Source: a virus
Reading direction: 5' to 3' (one strand)
Length of the DNA: 64,000 nt
Virus record (IMG/VR): IMGVR_UViG_3300032334_002567
Span: 248,001 to 312,000 of that record
In this document: positions 33,653-42,051 of the stretch, one piece after another
Numbering within the stretch: position 1 is the stretch's first letter
Layout of the letters: every line of letters begins with the position of its first letter
The notes under the pieces: generated by a model
Database searches by the model: none
What the model was told of the DNA's origin: nothing
What the model saw: only the letters and a program-made list of their open reading frames with translations
Position numbers and translations under genes: made by a program

Positions 33653-34732
33653 ATGGCTGAAAAGCTCTTGAGCAGTGCTAATGTCATCACCGGCAGTCTG
33701 GTGAATGAGATTCGTAAGTGCCGGTCTGTTAAGACGAGCAAGGGGAATGGTATCCCCATGTTTATTTATGGTTCGCCTGGTGTGGGCAAGTCAGAGCAGG
33801 TTCATCAGGCTTGTGAGGCCGATGAAACCATGATCGACCTGCGGCTGAATACTCTTGATTCTATTGACCTTCGTGGTCTGCCTGTGGTGAAGAAGGACGA
33901 TAAGGGCAACCCGACTCAGGTGGAGTGGGTTCGTCCTGAGTTTATCCCGTGGAATGGCAAGGGCATTTTGTTCCTTGACGAGATGAACACGGCTGCACCG
34001 TCTGTGCAGAATCCTGCCCTTCAACTGGTGCTTGACCGTAAGGTTGGTTCGCATCATCTTGGGCCGGATTGGTACATCGTTGCGGCTGGCAACAAGGCTG
34101 ATGATCGGGCGCATACCCATCCTCTGTCTGCTGCTCTGCGTCAGCGGTTTGCCATCTATCACTATGAGCCGGATAAGGATACTTGGAGCAACTGGGCGGT
34201 CAAGAACAACATTCACCCGAACGTCATCGGGTTTATTAGTTTCAAGCCCGACCTGTTGATCCAGCCGCCTCTGGATGATGAGGGTGCTAACCCGAGTCCC
34301 CGTAGCTGGTATTACGTTTCGCAGCGGCTTTATGCCGACCAGTGCGAAACCAGTGATATTCGTGCGATGGTGGGTAGTGCTGCTAACGAGTTCATGGCTT
34401 ATCAGGCTGTCTGTGCCAAGATTCCGAACATTTCGGAAATTATCAATGGTAAGACTACGTTCAAGGAAGATAACAAGAACGTAACCATGAGCTATGCTGT
34501 CAGCACGGCGTTGTCGATTCATCTGCTTCGGTCAAAGTATACGACCGAGCATGTGAATAACTGCTTCAAGGGTGCTATCAACAACATGGCCGGTGAGCCG
34601 AGCATGGTGTTTATGCGGCAGTGCTTGATTCAGGGTGATGAGAAGATGAAGGCCGTCATCATCTCTTGCGACGAAGGCAAGAAGTGGTTCGACAAGCACG
34701 GCGAACATCTCCAGAAGGCTGTCAACTTCTAA
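33653..34732 (+). CDS. MoxR-like AAA ATPase
   Basis: A 359-residue ATPase: Walker A GSPGVGKS (40-47), Walker B GILFLDEMN around Asp109, sensor IVAAGNKADD and ALRQRFAIYHYE. This is the MoxR/AAA_5 type that partners VWA proteins such as the one at 31830. More GC-rich, highly biased codons suggest strong expression. Preceded by a motif at 33597 and AAGGAG; followed by a strong hairpin. Confidence 0.87.
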   Translation: MAEKLLSSANVITGSLVNEIRKCRSVKTSKGNGIPMFIYGSPGVGKSEQVHQACEADETMIDLRLNTLDSIDLRGLPVVKKDDKGNPTQVEWVRPEFIPWNGKGILFLDEMNTAAPSVQNPALQLVLDRKVGSHHLGPDWYIVAAGNKADDRAHTHPLSAALRQRFAIYHYEPDKDTWSNWAVKNNIHPNVIGFISFKPDLLIQPPLDDEGANPSPRSWYYVSQRLYADQCETSDIRAMVGSAANEFMAYQAVCAKIPNISEIINGKTTFKEDNKNVTMSYAVSTALSIHLLRSKYTTEHVNNCFKGAINNMAGEPSMVFMRQCLIQGDEKMKAVIISCDEGKKWFDKHGEHLQKAVNF

Positions 34733-34746
34733 TAGCCCCCGAGAAC

Positions 34747-34779
34747 CACCGGCCCCAGATGAATAGTCTGGGGCCGGTG
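34747..34779 (+). terminator. hairpin with TGAATAG loop, copy 1
   Basis: CACCGGCCCCAGA/TCTGGGGCCGGTG, 13 perfect pairs, loop TGAATAG, then GGGCTTTTCT. A near-identical element lies at 55398 with paired base changes in the stem. Confidence 0.75.
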
Positions 34780-34806
34780 ATGGGCTTTTCTAACAAGGGA
34801 CATATA

Positions 34807-35043
34807 ATGAAAAATAATATAACTTTTCCTGCGTTGATTACCGCCAACGATTATCATGAGTTTGATTACATTGCTAATGCCTTGAGGCAGTTCAAGGTGA
34901 AGTGTAGGTTCAAAGAAGTTGGGTTTGCTGACAGGGGCTACATGGCTGTTTTTTATGACACCAAAATGAGTGACCCCAAAGTTGTGAAACTGGTTTCTTT
35001 GGCTGAAAAGAAAGTAAAGGAGTTCGATAGCTTTTATGTCTAA
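34807..35043 (+). CDS. hypothetical protein, 78 aa
   Basis: I chose ATG 34807, since the longer frame would run antisense to nothing useful and through the hairpin. Small alpha/beta protein (FPALITANDYHEFDYIANAL). Overlaps the next gene by 8 bases. Confidence 0.6.
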   Translation: MKNNITFPALITANDYHEFDYIANALRQFKVKCRFKEVGFADRGYMAVFYDTKMSDPKVVKLVSLAEKKVKEFDSFYV

Positions 35044-35311
35044 GAAAAAACCCAAAAAGAAGAAGGTAAAAGTTTGGACTCCCGAGGAGCAGATGGCTGA
35101 TCTGAGGGAAAGGTATGGTCACGATTCTAACTGGGTGGAATTAAACCTGCCGTTGACACATCACGAAGTCACAAGTTACTTCGGCCCAGAGTGTAAAGAA
35201 TACGAACCTACTTGTGGCTGTTGCCGAGCTTGGGTTGAATGGCATACCAAAAGTCAAAAGGTAACTGTTACACTAGAGAGACATCAAATTATCAAAGCAC
35301 TTTTGGAGTAA
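35036..35311 (+). CDS. hypothetical protein with Lys-rich start, 91 aa
   Basis: SKKKPKKKKVKVWTPEEQMA, then a domain with Cys (CGCCRAW) and His that could bind metal. Overlaps the previous gene. Function unknown. Confidence 0.65.
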   Translation: MSKKKPKKKKVKVWTPEEQMADLRERYGHDSNWVELNLPLTHHEVTSYFGPECKEYEPTCGCCRAWVEWHTKSQKVTVTLERHQIIKALLE

Positions 35312-35318
35312 GGCAATA

Positions 35319-35789
35319 ATGGCTAAGAAGAAGTCTAAAAAGAAGATTGCTAGAGATCCAAATTATTGCATTGTCTGTGGTTCATCAGAAGGTGATGATG
35401 ATGTTCCCGGTACAAAAGTCGAGGTTAGGAAAGGACTTAATTTCGGAGATAATGAACCTGTTTACATCTGTAAACCTTGTGACGGATTCTTTCAGCCAGT
35501 ATCAGACTACACTAACAAGCAGATTGTTGAACTCTATAAAAATGAACCCGTTTTAAGACTTTATACAAGGGCAATGCGTTTGGCATCTCTTTCTTCTATG
35601 CGTGCTCCTGAGTGTATTCTTACAAATGAGGTTATGCAAAGCGTCAGAAGTCTTGTCCATCATATGAATGCTTATGAAGATATTAAAAGAGCTCTATTTG
35701 AAACCAATGTGCCAATTTTTTCTGACACGCAGTTGGTAGATTTAATTGTTGCAGCAGAACTTGCTTTGGGTAAAAAGAAAAGAACATGA
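35319..35789 (+). CDS. putative zinc-binding protein, 156 aa
   Basis: A Lys-rich start like the previous gene's, then CIVCGSSEGD and CKPCDGFF, a four-Cys site over residues 16-53, followed by a helical C-terminal half. May bind nucleic acid. Same operon. Confidence 0.7.
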   Translation: MAKKKSKKKIARDPNYCIVCGSSEGDDDVPGTKVEVRKGLNFGDNEPVYICKPCDGFFQPVSDYTNKQIVELYKNEPVLRLYTRAMRLASLSSMRAPECILTNEVMQSVRSLVHHMNAYEDIKRALFETNVPIFSDTQLVDLIVAAELALGKKKRT

Positions 35790-35798
35790 GGATTCTTC

Positions 35799-36122
35799 AT
35801 GGTATTTCTGGGGGCCGAGTACGATATTGTGTATATGGATGATAGCAAGGTATATTTGATTGACTTGAATTTGGGCGCCAAATCAATAACAAATGATGCC
35901 GAGCGGGTTTATGAGGAGATTCAAAAGAAATTCCCCGGCAAAAGACTCATATACAGAGATAGCATGGGGCAATGGGATGAAATTGTTTTATTAGAGCAGT
36001 ATTTATATGACCAATCCACGTCACCAGAGCATTGGCTATGTCATCAATCTATAGACTTCAAACCTTATAAGGGAGAAATCCCAGACGTATCAGGAAGAGT
36101 TAAAAACCATGAAGAATCCTGA
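35799..36122 (+). CDS. hypothetical protein, 107 aa
   Basis: The middle (LNLGAKSITNDAERVYEEIQ ... LIYRDSMGQWDEIV) is a pattern I recall from unnamed phage and plasmid proteins. It starts 9 bases after the previous gene and overlaps the next by 14. Confidence 0.7.
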   Translation: MVFLGAEYDIVYMDDSKVYLIDLNLGAKSITNDAERVYEEIQKKFPGKRLIYRDSMGQWDEIVLLEQYLYDQSTSPEHWLCHQSIDFKPYKGEIPDVSGRVKNHEES

Positions 36123-36534
36123 AGACTATGTATTTCTTAAAATTAGTGAGGAATATGGATTTCAAAGTTGGTATGCTTTTCTTACCAATGAGGAGTTTGA
36201 AGAAGCAAAAAGGCGCTGGCAGACAATAAAAGGTTTGAATTGTCTGGTTCCAGTGCAATTTATTTTCCCCCAAGCCAAAATGTATGACAGAGGGGTAGAA
36301 CGCTGGAATCTACGTTTTACGGACGAGAGATTTCAGCCTGAAGATTATGAATTCGAAAACATTTGGGGCCAAATAGCAATAGTTTGTGCCCATGTCCACC
36401 AGTCAGATGACAGCTACCTTGATTGTGTGGAATATGAAATTCCTGAATCTGATTATTTCGAAATGGACGGAAAAATATATTCCGATAGTGATATTACGAC
36501 GATTAGAGATGGCATTTTAAAAAATCTAGAATAA
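36109..36534 (+). CDS. hypothetical protein, 141 aa
   Basis: Soluble, aromatic-rich acidic protein without a recognised motif. It overlaps the previous gene by 14 bases and ends just before tRNA-Glu. No family call. Confidence 0.65.
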   Translation: MKNPEDYVFLKISEEYGFQSWYAFLTNEEFEEAKRRWQTIKGLNCLVPVQFIFPQAKMYDRGVERWNLRFTDERFQPEDYEFENIWGQIAIVCAHVHQSDDSYLDCVEYEIPESDYFEMDGKIYSDSDITTIRDGILKNLE

Positions 36535-36552
36535 TGCTATAATGATTTGTAT

Positions 36553-36624
36553 GCCCCGTTAGTCTAGAAGTTAGGACGCGGCCCTTTCAAGGCCGAGACG
36601 CCGGAGCGTTACCGGCACGGGGTA
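36553..36624 (+). tRNA. tRNA-Glu (anticodon TTC)
   Basis: Acceptor GCCCCGT/ACGGGGT (last pair G-T), D arm GTCT..., anticodon loop CTTTCAA, T stem around GCGTTACCGG is less regular. Discriminator A, no CCA. TGCTATAAT upstream is an extended -10 promoter. Confidence 0.85.
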
Positions 36625-36672
36625 TTTTGAGTATTTAGAACATTTTTTTCATGGCTTAAATTGGGGTTCAAT

Positions 36673-36834
36673 TTGGAATTAGATTATGAATTCATTGTCA
36701 AATTCCTGATGAATGTGAAAGAGAATCGTAGAGTATTCCCGTTGAATAAGGCATTTGAAGAAACAGCGAAAGTTTTTAAAATGACTCCTGAAGAGGCGGA
36801 GAGAAAATACGTTGAATTGAAAGATTTGCTTTAG
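36673..36834 (+). CDS. small helical protein with TTG start, 53 aa
   Basis: A TTG-start frame behind GGGG, filling the space between two tRNA genes. The product (LELDYEFIVKFLMNVKENRR ... MTPEEAERKYVELKDLL) is helical, with a convincing protein composition. Unknown role. Confidence 0.5.
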   Translation: MELDYEFIVKFLMNVKENRRVFPLNKAFEETAKVFKMTPEEAERKYVELKDLL

Positions 36835-36839
36835 GTCAC

Positions 36840-36910
36840 TCCGGGATGGTGAAACGGTATCACAAAGGATTTTGGTTCCTTTTTTCTACGTTCGAATCGT
36901 AGTCCCGGAA
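36840..36910 (+). tRNA. tRNA-Gln (anticodon TTG)
   Basis: Acceptor TCCGGGA/TCCCGGA, anticodon stem AAGGA/TCCTT with loop TTTTGGT, T stem CTACG/CGTAG with loop TTCGAAT. Discriminator A, no CCA. A TTGTACCCTA motif follows at 36937. Confidence 0.88.
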
Positions 36911-36979
36911 TTTAAAATTAGAATTATGCTTATTAATTGTACCCTAGAGCTATGTGCTAAAAGCTAAGGAGAAACTATT

Positions 36980-37555
36980 GTGGACGACGACGTAATTGTG
37001 AAATTCAATGTTGAACCAATTGGAAATAATGATCACTACAACGAAATCCGAGCCCACATATTCCTTTCTGATGAAGATTGCATAAGGACTAAAATTGGAT
37101 TTGCCGAACTTGTGCAGTTTAATTTTTCAAACGCACTCAACGAAAATCATGGATGGATCAGTCTGATTGACGAGGTGGATGATGATATTTTAGCCCTATT
37201 CGAACCGCTAGTAGCCACGCAAAAAGAATTTACAGATGAATTTATAGACATTCTTGTTGATGAACTAGAGGACCCAAAGTCTGTAATTGCAATCCAAAGA
37301 CTCTTCATCAAGAAAGAATACAGAGGGAGAAGGCTTCTCAAACACATACTGAGGGCGATCAGAAAGTTCAACTATTGCCCAATAGCCTTGTCTCCCGTGC
37401 CTTTGCAACACGCCACAGGAGATTCAAATAAGAAACTGATGGGTTGTGAAGGAAAAAAGAAAGAAACCAAAAGAGATTTCAAGAAACTTATTAATTATTA
37501 TGAGAAAAATGGATTTAAGAGAGTAGGAAAATCCAAAACTTGGGTTTTGATATGA
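36980..37555 (+). CDS. GNAT-like acetyltransferase
   Basis: A 191-residue protein with IQRLFIKKEYRGRRLLKHIL near 110, resembling the acetyl-CoA binding loop of GNAT enzymes (R/Q-x-x-G-x-G/A), and an end YYEKNGFKRVGKSKTWVLI typical of the family's last strands. GTG start behind AAGGAG, motif at 36937. Substrate unknown. Confidence 0.72.
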   Translation: MDDDVIVKFNVEPIGNNDHYNEIRAHIFLSDEDCIRTKIGFAELVQFNFSNALNENHGWISLIDEVDDDILALFEPLVATQKEFTDEFIDILVDELEDPKSVIAIQRLFIKKEYRGRRLLKHILRAIRKFNYCPIALSPVPLQHATGDSNKKLMGCEGKKKETKRDFKKLINYYEKNGFKRVGKSKTWVLI

Positions 37556-37593
37556 TAGAGAATATGCGTTTTTAAAATCAGGAGTTCTAAATT

Positions 37594-37782
37594 GTGAAGT
37601 ATAAATTGAAGGGTTTTTGTGAAACTTGCTCCCAGAACACATGGGTCAGAAGCGACAGTATGCAGGGAGTAGTCTGTAAGAATTGTGACGAGCCAGTTCT
37701 AAAGTTCAAAAACCAAAAGACCGAATATCAGGTAGAAACTTATTCTCAGGAACTTTATCCAAAAAGACGTAGGGCCGTATAA
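37594..37782 (+). CDS. zinc-ribbon small protein, 62 aa
   Basis: GTG start after CAGGAG. CETCSQNTWVRSDSMQGVVC and CKNC form a four-Cys ribbon. The C-terminal tail is basic (PKRRRAV). Probably binds nucleic acid or a protein. The stop overlaps the next start. Confidence 0.7.
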   Translation: MKYKLKGFCETCSQNTWVRSDSMQGVVCKNCDEPVLKFKNQKTEYQVETYSQELYPKRRRAV

Positions 37783-37853
37783 TGACTTATGTTTTTTGGA
37801 TAATTGCTTTTTTATGTATGGGACTTATTTGGTACATTAAAAGTAATGAGTAA
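37782..37853 (+). CDS. tiny membrane peptide, 23 aa
   Basis: MTYVFWIIAFLCMGLIWYIK plus SNE: one membrane span. The start overlaps the previous stop (TAATG), which supports coupled translation. Confidence 0.5.
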   Translation: MTYVFWIIAFLCMGLIWYIKSNE

Positions 37854-37892
37854 ATGATTTGAACAGTTCTTGATACAAGGAGGTATCAAGCC

Positions 37893-38123
37893 ATGAAAAC
37901 CAATAAAGGCAAAGGAGTTGCTTCTGTGGTTGGATTTGTGACTGCGTTGTTGACGTTTTTTGCAGTTGTGCTTCAGGGAGTTCAGCAATATCAAAAAGAA
38001 CATCCTGTGGTAGAACAAAAGCAAGTTCAGAGTATTCAACAACCTTATTACTGGTATGATCAAAGAACAAACCAGTGGTTCTGCTGTGCTAATAATCAGG
38101 TTTATGTTTGGAGACAAAGATGA
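37893..38123 (+). CDS. membrane-anchored small protein, 76 aa
   Basis: The N-terminal span VASVVGFVTALLTFFAVVL is followed by a Gln/Tyr-rich tail with a C-C pair. GGAGG ahead of the ATG. ATGA overlap with the next gene. Unknown function. Confidence 0.65.
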   Translation: MKTNKGKGVASVVGFVTALLTFFAVVLQGVQQYQKEHPVVEQKQVQSIQQPYYWYDQRTNQWFCCANNQVYVWRQR

Positions 38124-38725
38124 TTTCAACGGATGAATTTGAAAAAGCTGTAGCAGGAAAGTTCTCCCAGATTTGTGAAAGTGGGTTCAAGGACTTTGAA
38201 CCTGTATACGACAAGGTTTGTGAAAGTTTCGGCACTAGCCTTATTGGGCTTGGAGCTGATCCAACCACTTATCAATTTGTTGTGAATGATAACAATATCA
38301 GCTATTACGCAGAGATTTTCATTACTGAAGTAGCTCACAACTTATTGAACATCTTTAGAAAGTTTCACGAGAATCAGCACAATGAAATTGTTTGTGAAAC
38401 AGATCTAGAAATCTTTTTGCTTGGTATGGTTCTGGGCAACACTATTGATAAAGAAGGTCAGGTCGGAGCAGGACTTCCCAGAATTATGAGGAGCAATGAG
38501 ATTTTTAATACTGGTTTAGAATACATCAGCAGAGAACAAGTTCAAAGTTTGATTAGACATAAGGCTCAAGGAACTCTCACTAAAGAAAATATCCTTGAGA
38601 TTTGGAATGAAACATTTCAAATTATGTTTGATGGTCTTTTGAGTAGATGTTCTGCCAAAGGTGAGCTAGAATGTGCTTTTGATGACGAGAAAAATAAGTT
38701 TGTTCACTGGATTGACCCAAAATAA
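38120..38725 (+). CDS. hypothetical protein, 201 aa
   Basis: Soluble acidic protein, ATG 38120 behind TTTGGAG and overlapping the previous stop. No motif recognised. Followed directly by a TTGTACCCTA motif at 38726 that begins on the stop's last base. Confidence 0.7.
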   Translation: MISTDEFEKAVAGKFSQICESGFKDFEPVYDKVCESFGTSLIGLGADPTTYQFVVNDNNISYYAEIFITEVAHNLLNIFRKFHENQHNEIVCETDLEIFLLGMVLGNTIDKEGQVGAGLPRIMRSNEIFNTGLEYISREQVQSLIRHKAQGTLTKENILEIWNETFQIMFDGLLSRCSAKGELECAFDDEKNKFVHWIDPK

Positions 38726-38757
38726 TTGTACCCTAATCGTTTAAGGAGAATCGAAAA

Positions 38758-39054
38758 ATGAACATTCCTGCTCAGTCTCTTATTCATTATGTTCGTGAAA
38801 AGAATGGCACCCCCCGTGGTGTTCTGGTTGCTGTGAAGATGGATTCATCGGAATTTGGGGCGTTGGGTCAGGGGCGTTTTATTGGTTGGTCTTATTGCCG
38901 TAAGACTGACCGCTTTACCAAGGAAAGAGCAATTGATATTGCTGTTGGACGGGCTATGGCTGGTACGTCTCTTGATGATGGTCAAATGCCCCATCAGTTA
39001 AGCCGACACTTGCCCGTTTTTATTGAACGGTGCAGGAAGTATTATAAAGTTTGA
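38758..39054 (+). CDS. hypothetical protein of a phage-common family, 98 aa
   Basis: Pattern GVLVAVKMD ... FIGWSYCRKTDRFTKERAID, a family I recall from many phages without a role. Motif at 38726 and AAGGAG upstream. Confidence 0.75.
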   Translation: MNIPAQSLIHYVREKNGTPRGVLVAVKMDSSEFGALGQGRFIGWSYCRKTDRFTKERAIDIAVGRAMAGTSLDDGQMPHQLSRHLPVFIERCRKYYKV

Positions 39055-39119
39055 TTTAGCAGACGGTAGCCCAGATAAGAACCGATATATCGGACGTTAA
39101 CCCAGATAAGGACTCATAT

Positions 39120-39458
39120 ATGAAGGTTAAAGTTTACTTTAATTTGAGGAAGAAGTGCTTCAGTGTTCAGCATAAAGGTCTGGTAGTTGCTCATACTGAT
39201 AAAATTGGCCTTAGAGATGTTGTTTTTCGTGTTAGTGAGGCAGGAAGACAGCGTGTTTTGAGGGAAAAGCGTAAGAATGTTCATGCTTATGTGATCGGCT
39301 TTATTGACAAATTTAAACCCCTCAAGGGCTCTGAAATCACCTATAATCCCTATAAATGGGCTAATTTTGTTAAAAAGAGAGGAAAAAAGCCTGTATTTGA
39401 GGCTCGTTTTGCACAATTGACATGTGAAAACGAAAAAGGTAAGATCATCGCTCTATAA
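39120..39458 (+). CDS. hypothetical protein of a phage-common family, 112 aa
   Basis: KVYFNLRKKCFSVQHKGLVV and ...GRQRVLREKRKNVHAYVIGF belong to a basic phage protein family of unknown role. Two copies of AACCCAGATAAG-like sequence lie before the start. Confidence 0.75.
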   Translation: MKVKVYFNLRKKCFSVQHKGLVVAHTDKIGLRDVVFRVSEAGRQRVLREKRKNVHAYVIGFIDKFKPLKGSEITYNPYKWANFVKKRGKKPVFEARFAQLTCENEKGKIIAL

Positions 39459-39490
39459 TAGTTGTACCCTAGCCATTTGAAAGGAATCTT

Positions 39491-39655
39491 ATGGGGCCAC
39501 AAATCGGTGCTATCGTTCTGACTGATCCTGCTAACCACTCGCATATCAATAGCGATGCGTTTGTTGCTATGGTTAAAGAGCAAAAATACTTAGTTGGCTC
39601 TGTTCAAACGAACGATCAGGGTGTGAAATACATCCCGATTCATAAGGCTGGCTAA
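39491..39655 (+). CDS. small hypothetical protein, 54 aa
   Basis: Motif at 39462, GAAAGGAATC before the ATG. Small alpha/beta composition (QIGAIVLTDPANHSHINSDA). Ends 5 bases before tRNA-Arg. Unknown role. Confidence 0.65.
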   Translation: MGPQIGAIVLTDPANHSHINSDAFVAMVKEQKYLVGSVQTNDQGVKYIPIHKAG

Positions 39656-39660
39656 GGTGA

Positions 39661-39732
39661 GGCCCCATAGTTTAACGGATAAAATAAGGGATTTCTAATC
39701 CCTTGATAGTGGTTCGATTCCACTTGGGGCTA
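39661..39732 (+). tRNA. tRNA-Arg (anticodon TCT)
   Basis: Acceptor GGCCCCA/TGGGGCT (outer G-T pair), anticodon stem AGGGA/TCCCT with loop TTTCTAA, T stem AGTGG/CCACT with loop TTCGATT. No CCA encoded. A motif follows at 39742. Confidence 0.87.
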
Positions 39733-39784
39733 GTATTTTATTTGTACCCTAAGACTTCGGTTCGATAACTTTGGAGATTTTATA

Positions 39785-40135
39785 ATGGGTTACAGCGGCC
39801 TAGAAACGTGGGCGTACAGCGATAATGCTGCCGAGTTGCGGCAGATAATTGAAGAAGCCCGTGAGAAGAGAAAGCCATTAGATAAGGTTTTCTATGGCAA
39901 GGTTGTGAAGCAAAGAGACAATGAGTGGAATACTGAAGGTTGTGTGAATTTGGCTCTTTTGTTAGAAGACGGTTTTATAACTGTCAAAGATCTGGGTAAA
40001 AAAAATACTCAGGAAGTTTTGTATCGGCTGGGTGAGCTTCTAGAAAATCCTGATAATGATAAGTATCACGATAAGGCATATCTTAGAATGGTTCATTCTG
40101 TAACAAGTATGATCGCTAAAAAAGGAACCAAATGA
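39785..40135 (+). CDS. hypothetical protein, 116 aa
   Basis: Starts MGYSGLETWAYSDNAAELRQ, distantly like the 'GWKNWETWN' protein at 59474. Soluble, charged. ATGA overlap with the next gene. Role unknown. Confidence 0.7.
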   Translation: MGYSGLETWAYSDNAAELRQIIEEAREKRKPLDKVFYGKVVKQRDNEWNTEGCVNLALLLEDGFITVKDLGKKNTQEVLYRLGELLENPDNDKYHDKAYLRMVHSVTSMIAKKGTK

Positions 40136-40299
40136 GTCTTTTTGAAAAACATCACGCTTCTATTCAGAAAAGCAATAACGAACCTATCAATCCTCCTTTA
40201 AACAAGAACCACATCTTAGCCAGAGGTGTTCCAACTAGAGGTATTCCGCCACTAAAGGAGCTGAAGCAATTACTTAAAAATAGGAAGAGAATTCGGTAG
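40132..40299 (+). CDS. small basic protein, 55 aa
   Basis: Overlaps the previous stop (ATGA). Pro/Lys/Arg-rich with two 'RGVPTRGIPP'-like turns and a basic end. Possibly nucleic-acid binding. Unknown. Confidence 0.6.
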   Translation: MSLFEKHHASIQKSNNEPINPPLNKNHILARGVPTRGIPPLKELKQLLKNRKRIR

Positions 40300-40378
40300 C
40301 TAATTTAAAATTTGAATAATTGCATTGTATTTTAATTGTACCCTAGCGGTTTGTCGTCAATAACATTCCCTTCCTTTG

Positions 40379-40609
40379 ATGGGTAAACAAATGACCAAGA
40401 CTAAGACCACTATGGCGGACGAGAACTGTGAGTTTCATGATGAAGTCGGTTTCTTTTGGCATCGGAACTACAACAGCGTGGCTAACGTGACTCTTTTGGC
40501 CGATGGCACTCTGGTGTTTAGCGGCTCTAACTACAATCTGGAAATCCAGAACATCGGTACGGATCAGGAGAAGGTGGTTGTAAAGAATGCTGCTGATCTG
40601 GTTCTGTAA
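40379..40609 (+). CDS. hypothetical protein, 76 aa
   Basis: Behind the motif at 40336. No clear ribosome binding site; ATG 40391 is an alternative start. The C-terminal part looks like a small beta domain (VANVTLLADGTLVFSGSNYN). Confidence 0.6.
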   Translation: MGKQMTKTKTTMADENCEFHDEVGFFWHRNYNSVANVTLLADGTLVFSGSNYNLEIQNIGTDQEKVVVKNAADLVL

Positions 40610-40616
40610 ACGTGTG

Positions 40617-40671
40617 CTAGGGGCGGCAAGGCTCTACGGCCAAAAGCTGCGAAACTGCTAGCCGCCCCTAG
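40617..40671 (+). terminator. strong GC hairpin after the gene
   Basis: CTAGGGGCGGC/GCCGCCCCTAG, 11 perfect pairs around a 33-base structured loop. It lacks a T run. Similar boundary hairpins occur at 41931, 46521, 49132 and 50113. Confidence 0.6.
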
Positions 40672-40775
40672 CCGCTAATTCAAATTTTGAATAATAGCAA
40701 TCAAAATAATTGTACCCTAAACAGGTACGACGTTCTTCGATAAACTTGTTTTTCTAACCTTTCTAGGAGTTTCTC

Positions 40776-41924
40776 ATGGCTCGGACGAAGTCTGCCGAAG
40801 CGGTGTTGATTGAGGCTTGCTTGGCTGCTGGCACTGCTCACAACTACCGTATGTTTCAAAGGACGAACGAGTATCAGCTTTATACTGACAACAATCCCGG
40901 CAAGGATATCAGCCAGCCGTTCTTCAATAGCGTGAAGAATCGTTGGGTTCGTAACCGTCCCGGCACTACTGTTACCGCCGCCCCGGCTGTTGGTTCGGCT
41001 GTGGCTGTGGATGCTCCTTCTGTCCCGTCTCTCCCCCCTGCATTCGCTTTTGAGCCTGCGACTTGGACATACGATGCGGAGGCCATTGATATGATTCCTA
41101 CGTTGGATAAGCACTTCGTTATTACCGAAGAGAACAAGGCACTCGTTGACCTTGTTCAGAAGCGTAGCAAGGTTAGCAACGTCAACGTGCGGCTTGTCGG
41201 CCCCGCTGGCTGCGGCAAGACCAGCTTCGCTATGCAGTACGCAGCTAACCGTAAGCTGCCTGCGATGGTGATGGACTGTGCCAACGTGCGTGAGCCGCGA
41301 GACTGGTTCGGCTACCGTAAGTTCGGTGCCGATACCAAGGACATTGTGTGGCATGAAAGTATGTTCATCAAGATGATCGAAACGGCTGGAAGCGTTGTTG
41401 TGCTGGACGAGTTGAATCGTGTCAGTCCGATGGTTGTGAATACGCTGATCCCGCTGCTCGACCATCGTCGGTCAACGTATCTGGAAGAGGCTGGGCGCCG
41501 GATCACGGTGGCAGAGGGCGTTACCTTCTGGGCTGCGTTGAATGAAGGCAACCAATTCACCGGAACTATCGCTCTGGACGAGGCTCTTAGCGACCGCTTC
41601 GGCCTTGTCGTGGAGTGCAAGTTTCTTGAGTCCAAGACCGAAAGCCATGTTCTTCGCCAGAAGACCGGCCTCGACCTTGATAGCTGCAAGAAGTTGGTAG
41701 ACGTTGCCAACCAAGTGCGGGCTAAGTCGCAGTCGGACAGCGTGGATGCCTTTAGCAAGCCTATCAGCACCCGTATGCTGGAAGAGGCTGCGATGGCAAT
41801 GAGCATCGGTGGTACTAAGACCATGCACTACACGCTGCTGAACCACTTCAGTGCGGACGGTGGTGTGACTAGCCAGCGAGACGGCCTGCGGAAGCTGCTG
41901 GTTGGCAAGTTCGGGGAGATTTGA
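40776..41924 (+). CDS. CobS/MoxR-like AAA ATPase
   Basis: A 382-residue ATPase: Walker A GPAGCGKT (142-149), Walker B VVVLDELNR around Asp211, sensor TFWAALNEGNQFTGT, then ALSDRF. The layout matches CobS-type subunits of cobaltochelatase. With the VWA protein behind it, it forms a CobS/CobT-like pair; no cobalamin gene is near, so the target is probably another one. Motif at 40710; followed by a 14-pair hairpin. Confidence 0.87.
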   Translation: MARTKSAEAVLIEACLAAGTAHNYRMFQRTNEYQLYTDNNPGKDISQPFFNSVKNRWVRNRPGTTVTAAPAVGSAVAVDAPSVPSLPPAFAFEPATWTYDAEAIDMIPTLDKHFVITEENKALVDLVQKRSKVSNVNVRLVGPAGCGKTSFAMQYAANRKLPAMVMDCANVREPRDWFGYRKFGADTKDIVWHESMFIKMIETAGSVVVLDELNRVSPMVVNTLIPLLDHRRSTYLEEAGRRITVAEGVTFWAALNEGNQFTGTIALDEALSDRFGLVVECKFLESKTESHVLRQKTGLDLDSCKKLVDVANQVRAKSQSDSVDAFSKPISTRMLEEAAMAMSIGGTKTMHYTLLNHFSADGGVTSQRDGLRKLLVGKFGEI

Positions 41925-41930
41925 TCGACG

Positions 41931-41968
41931 CTGCCTGCCGGGGGAGACTAATAACCCCCGGCAGGCAG
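41931..41968 (+). terminator. 14-pair GC hairpin
   Basis: CTGCCTGCCGGGGG/CCCCCGGCAGGCAG with a 10-base loop, just after the ATPase stop. No T run follows directly. May stop transcription or protect the mRNA end. Confidence 0.7.
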
Positions 41969-42051
41969 GCTAATTTTAAATAATTGTCCTCTAATTTTAT
42001 TGTACCCTAACAAACTACAGTTCAACGGCACTCACTCTCAGGAGACGAACG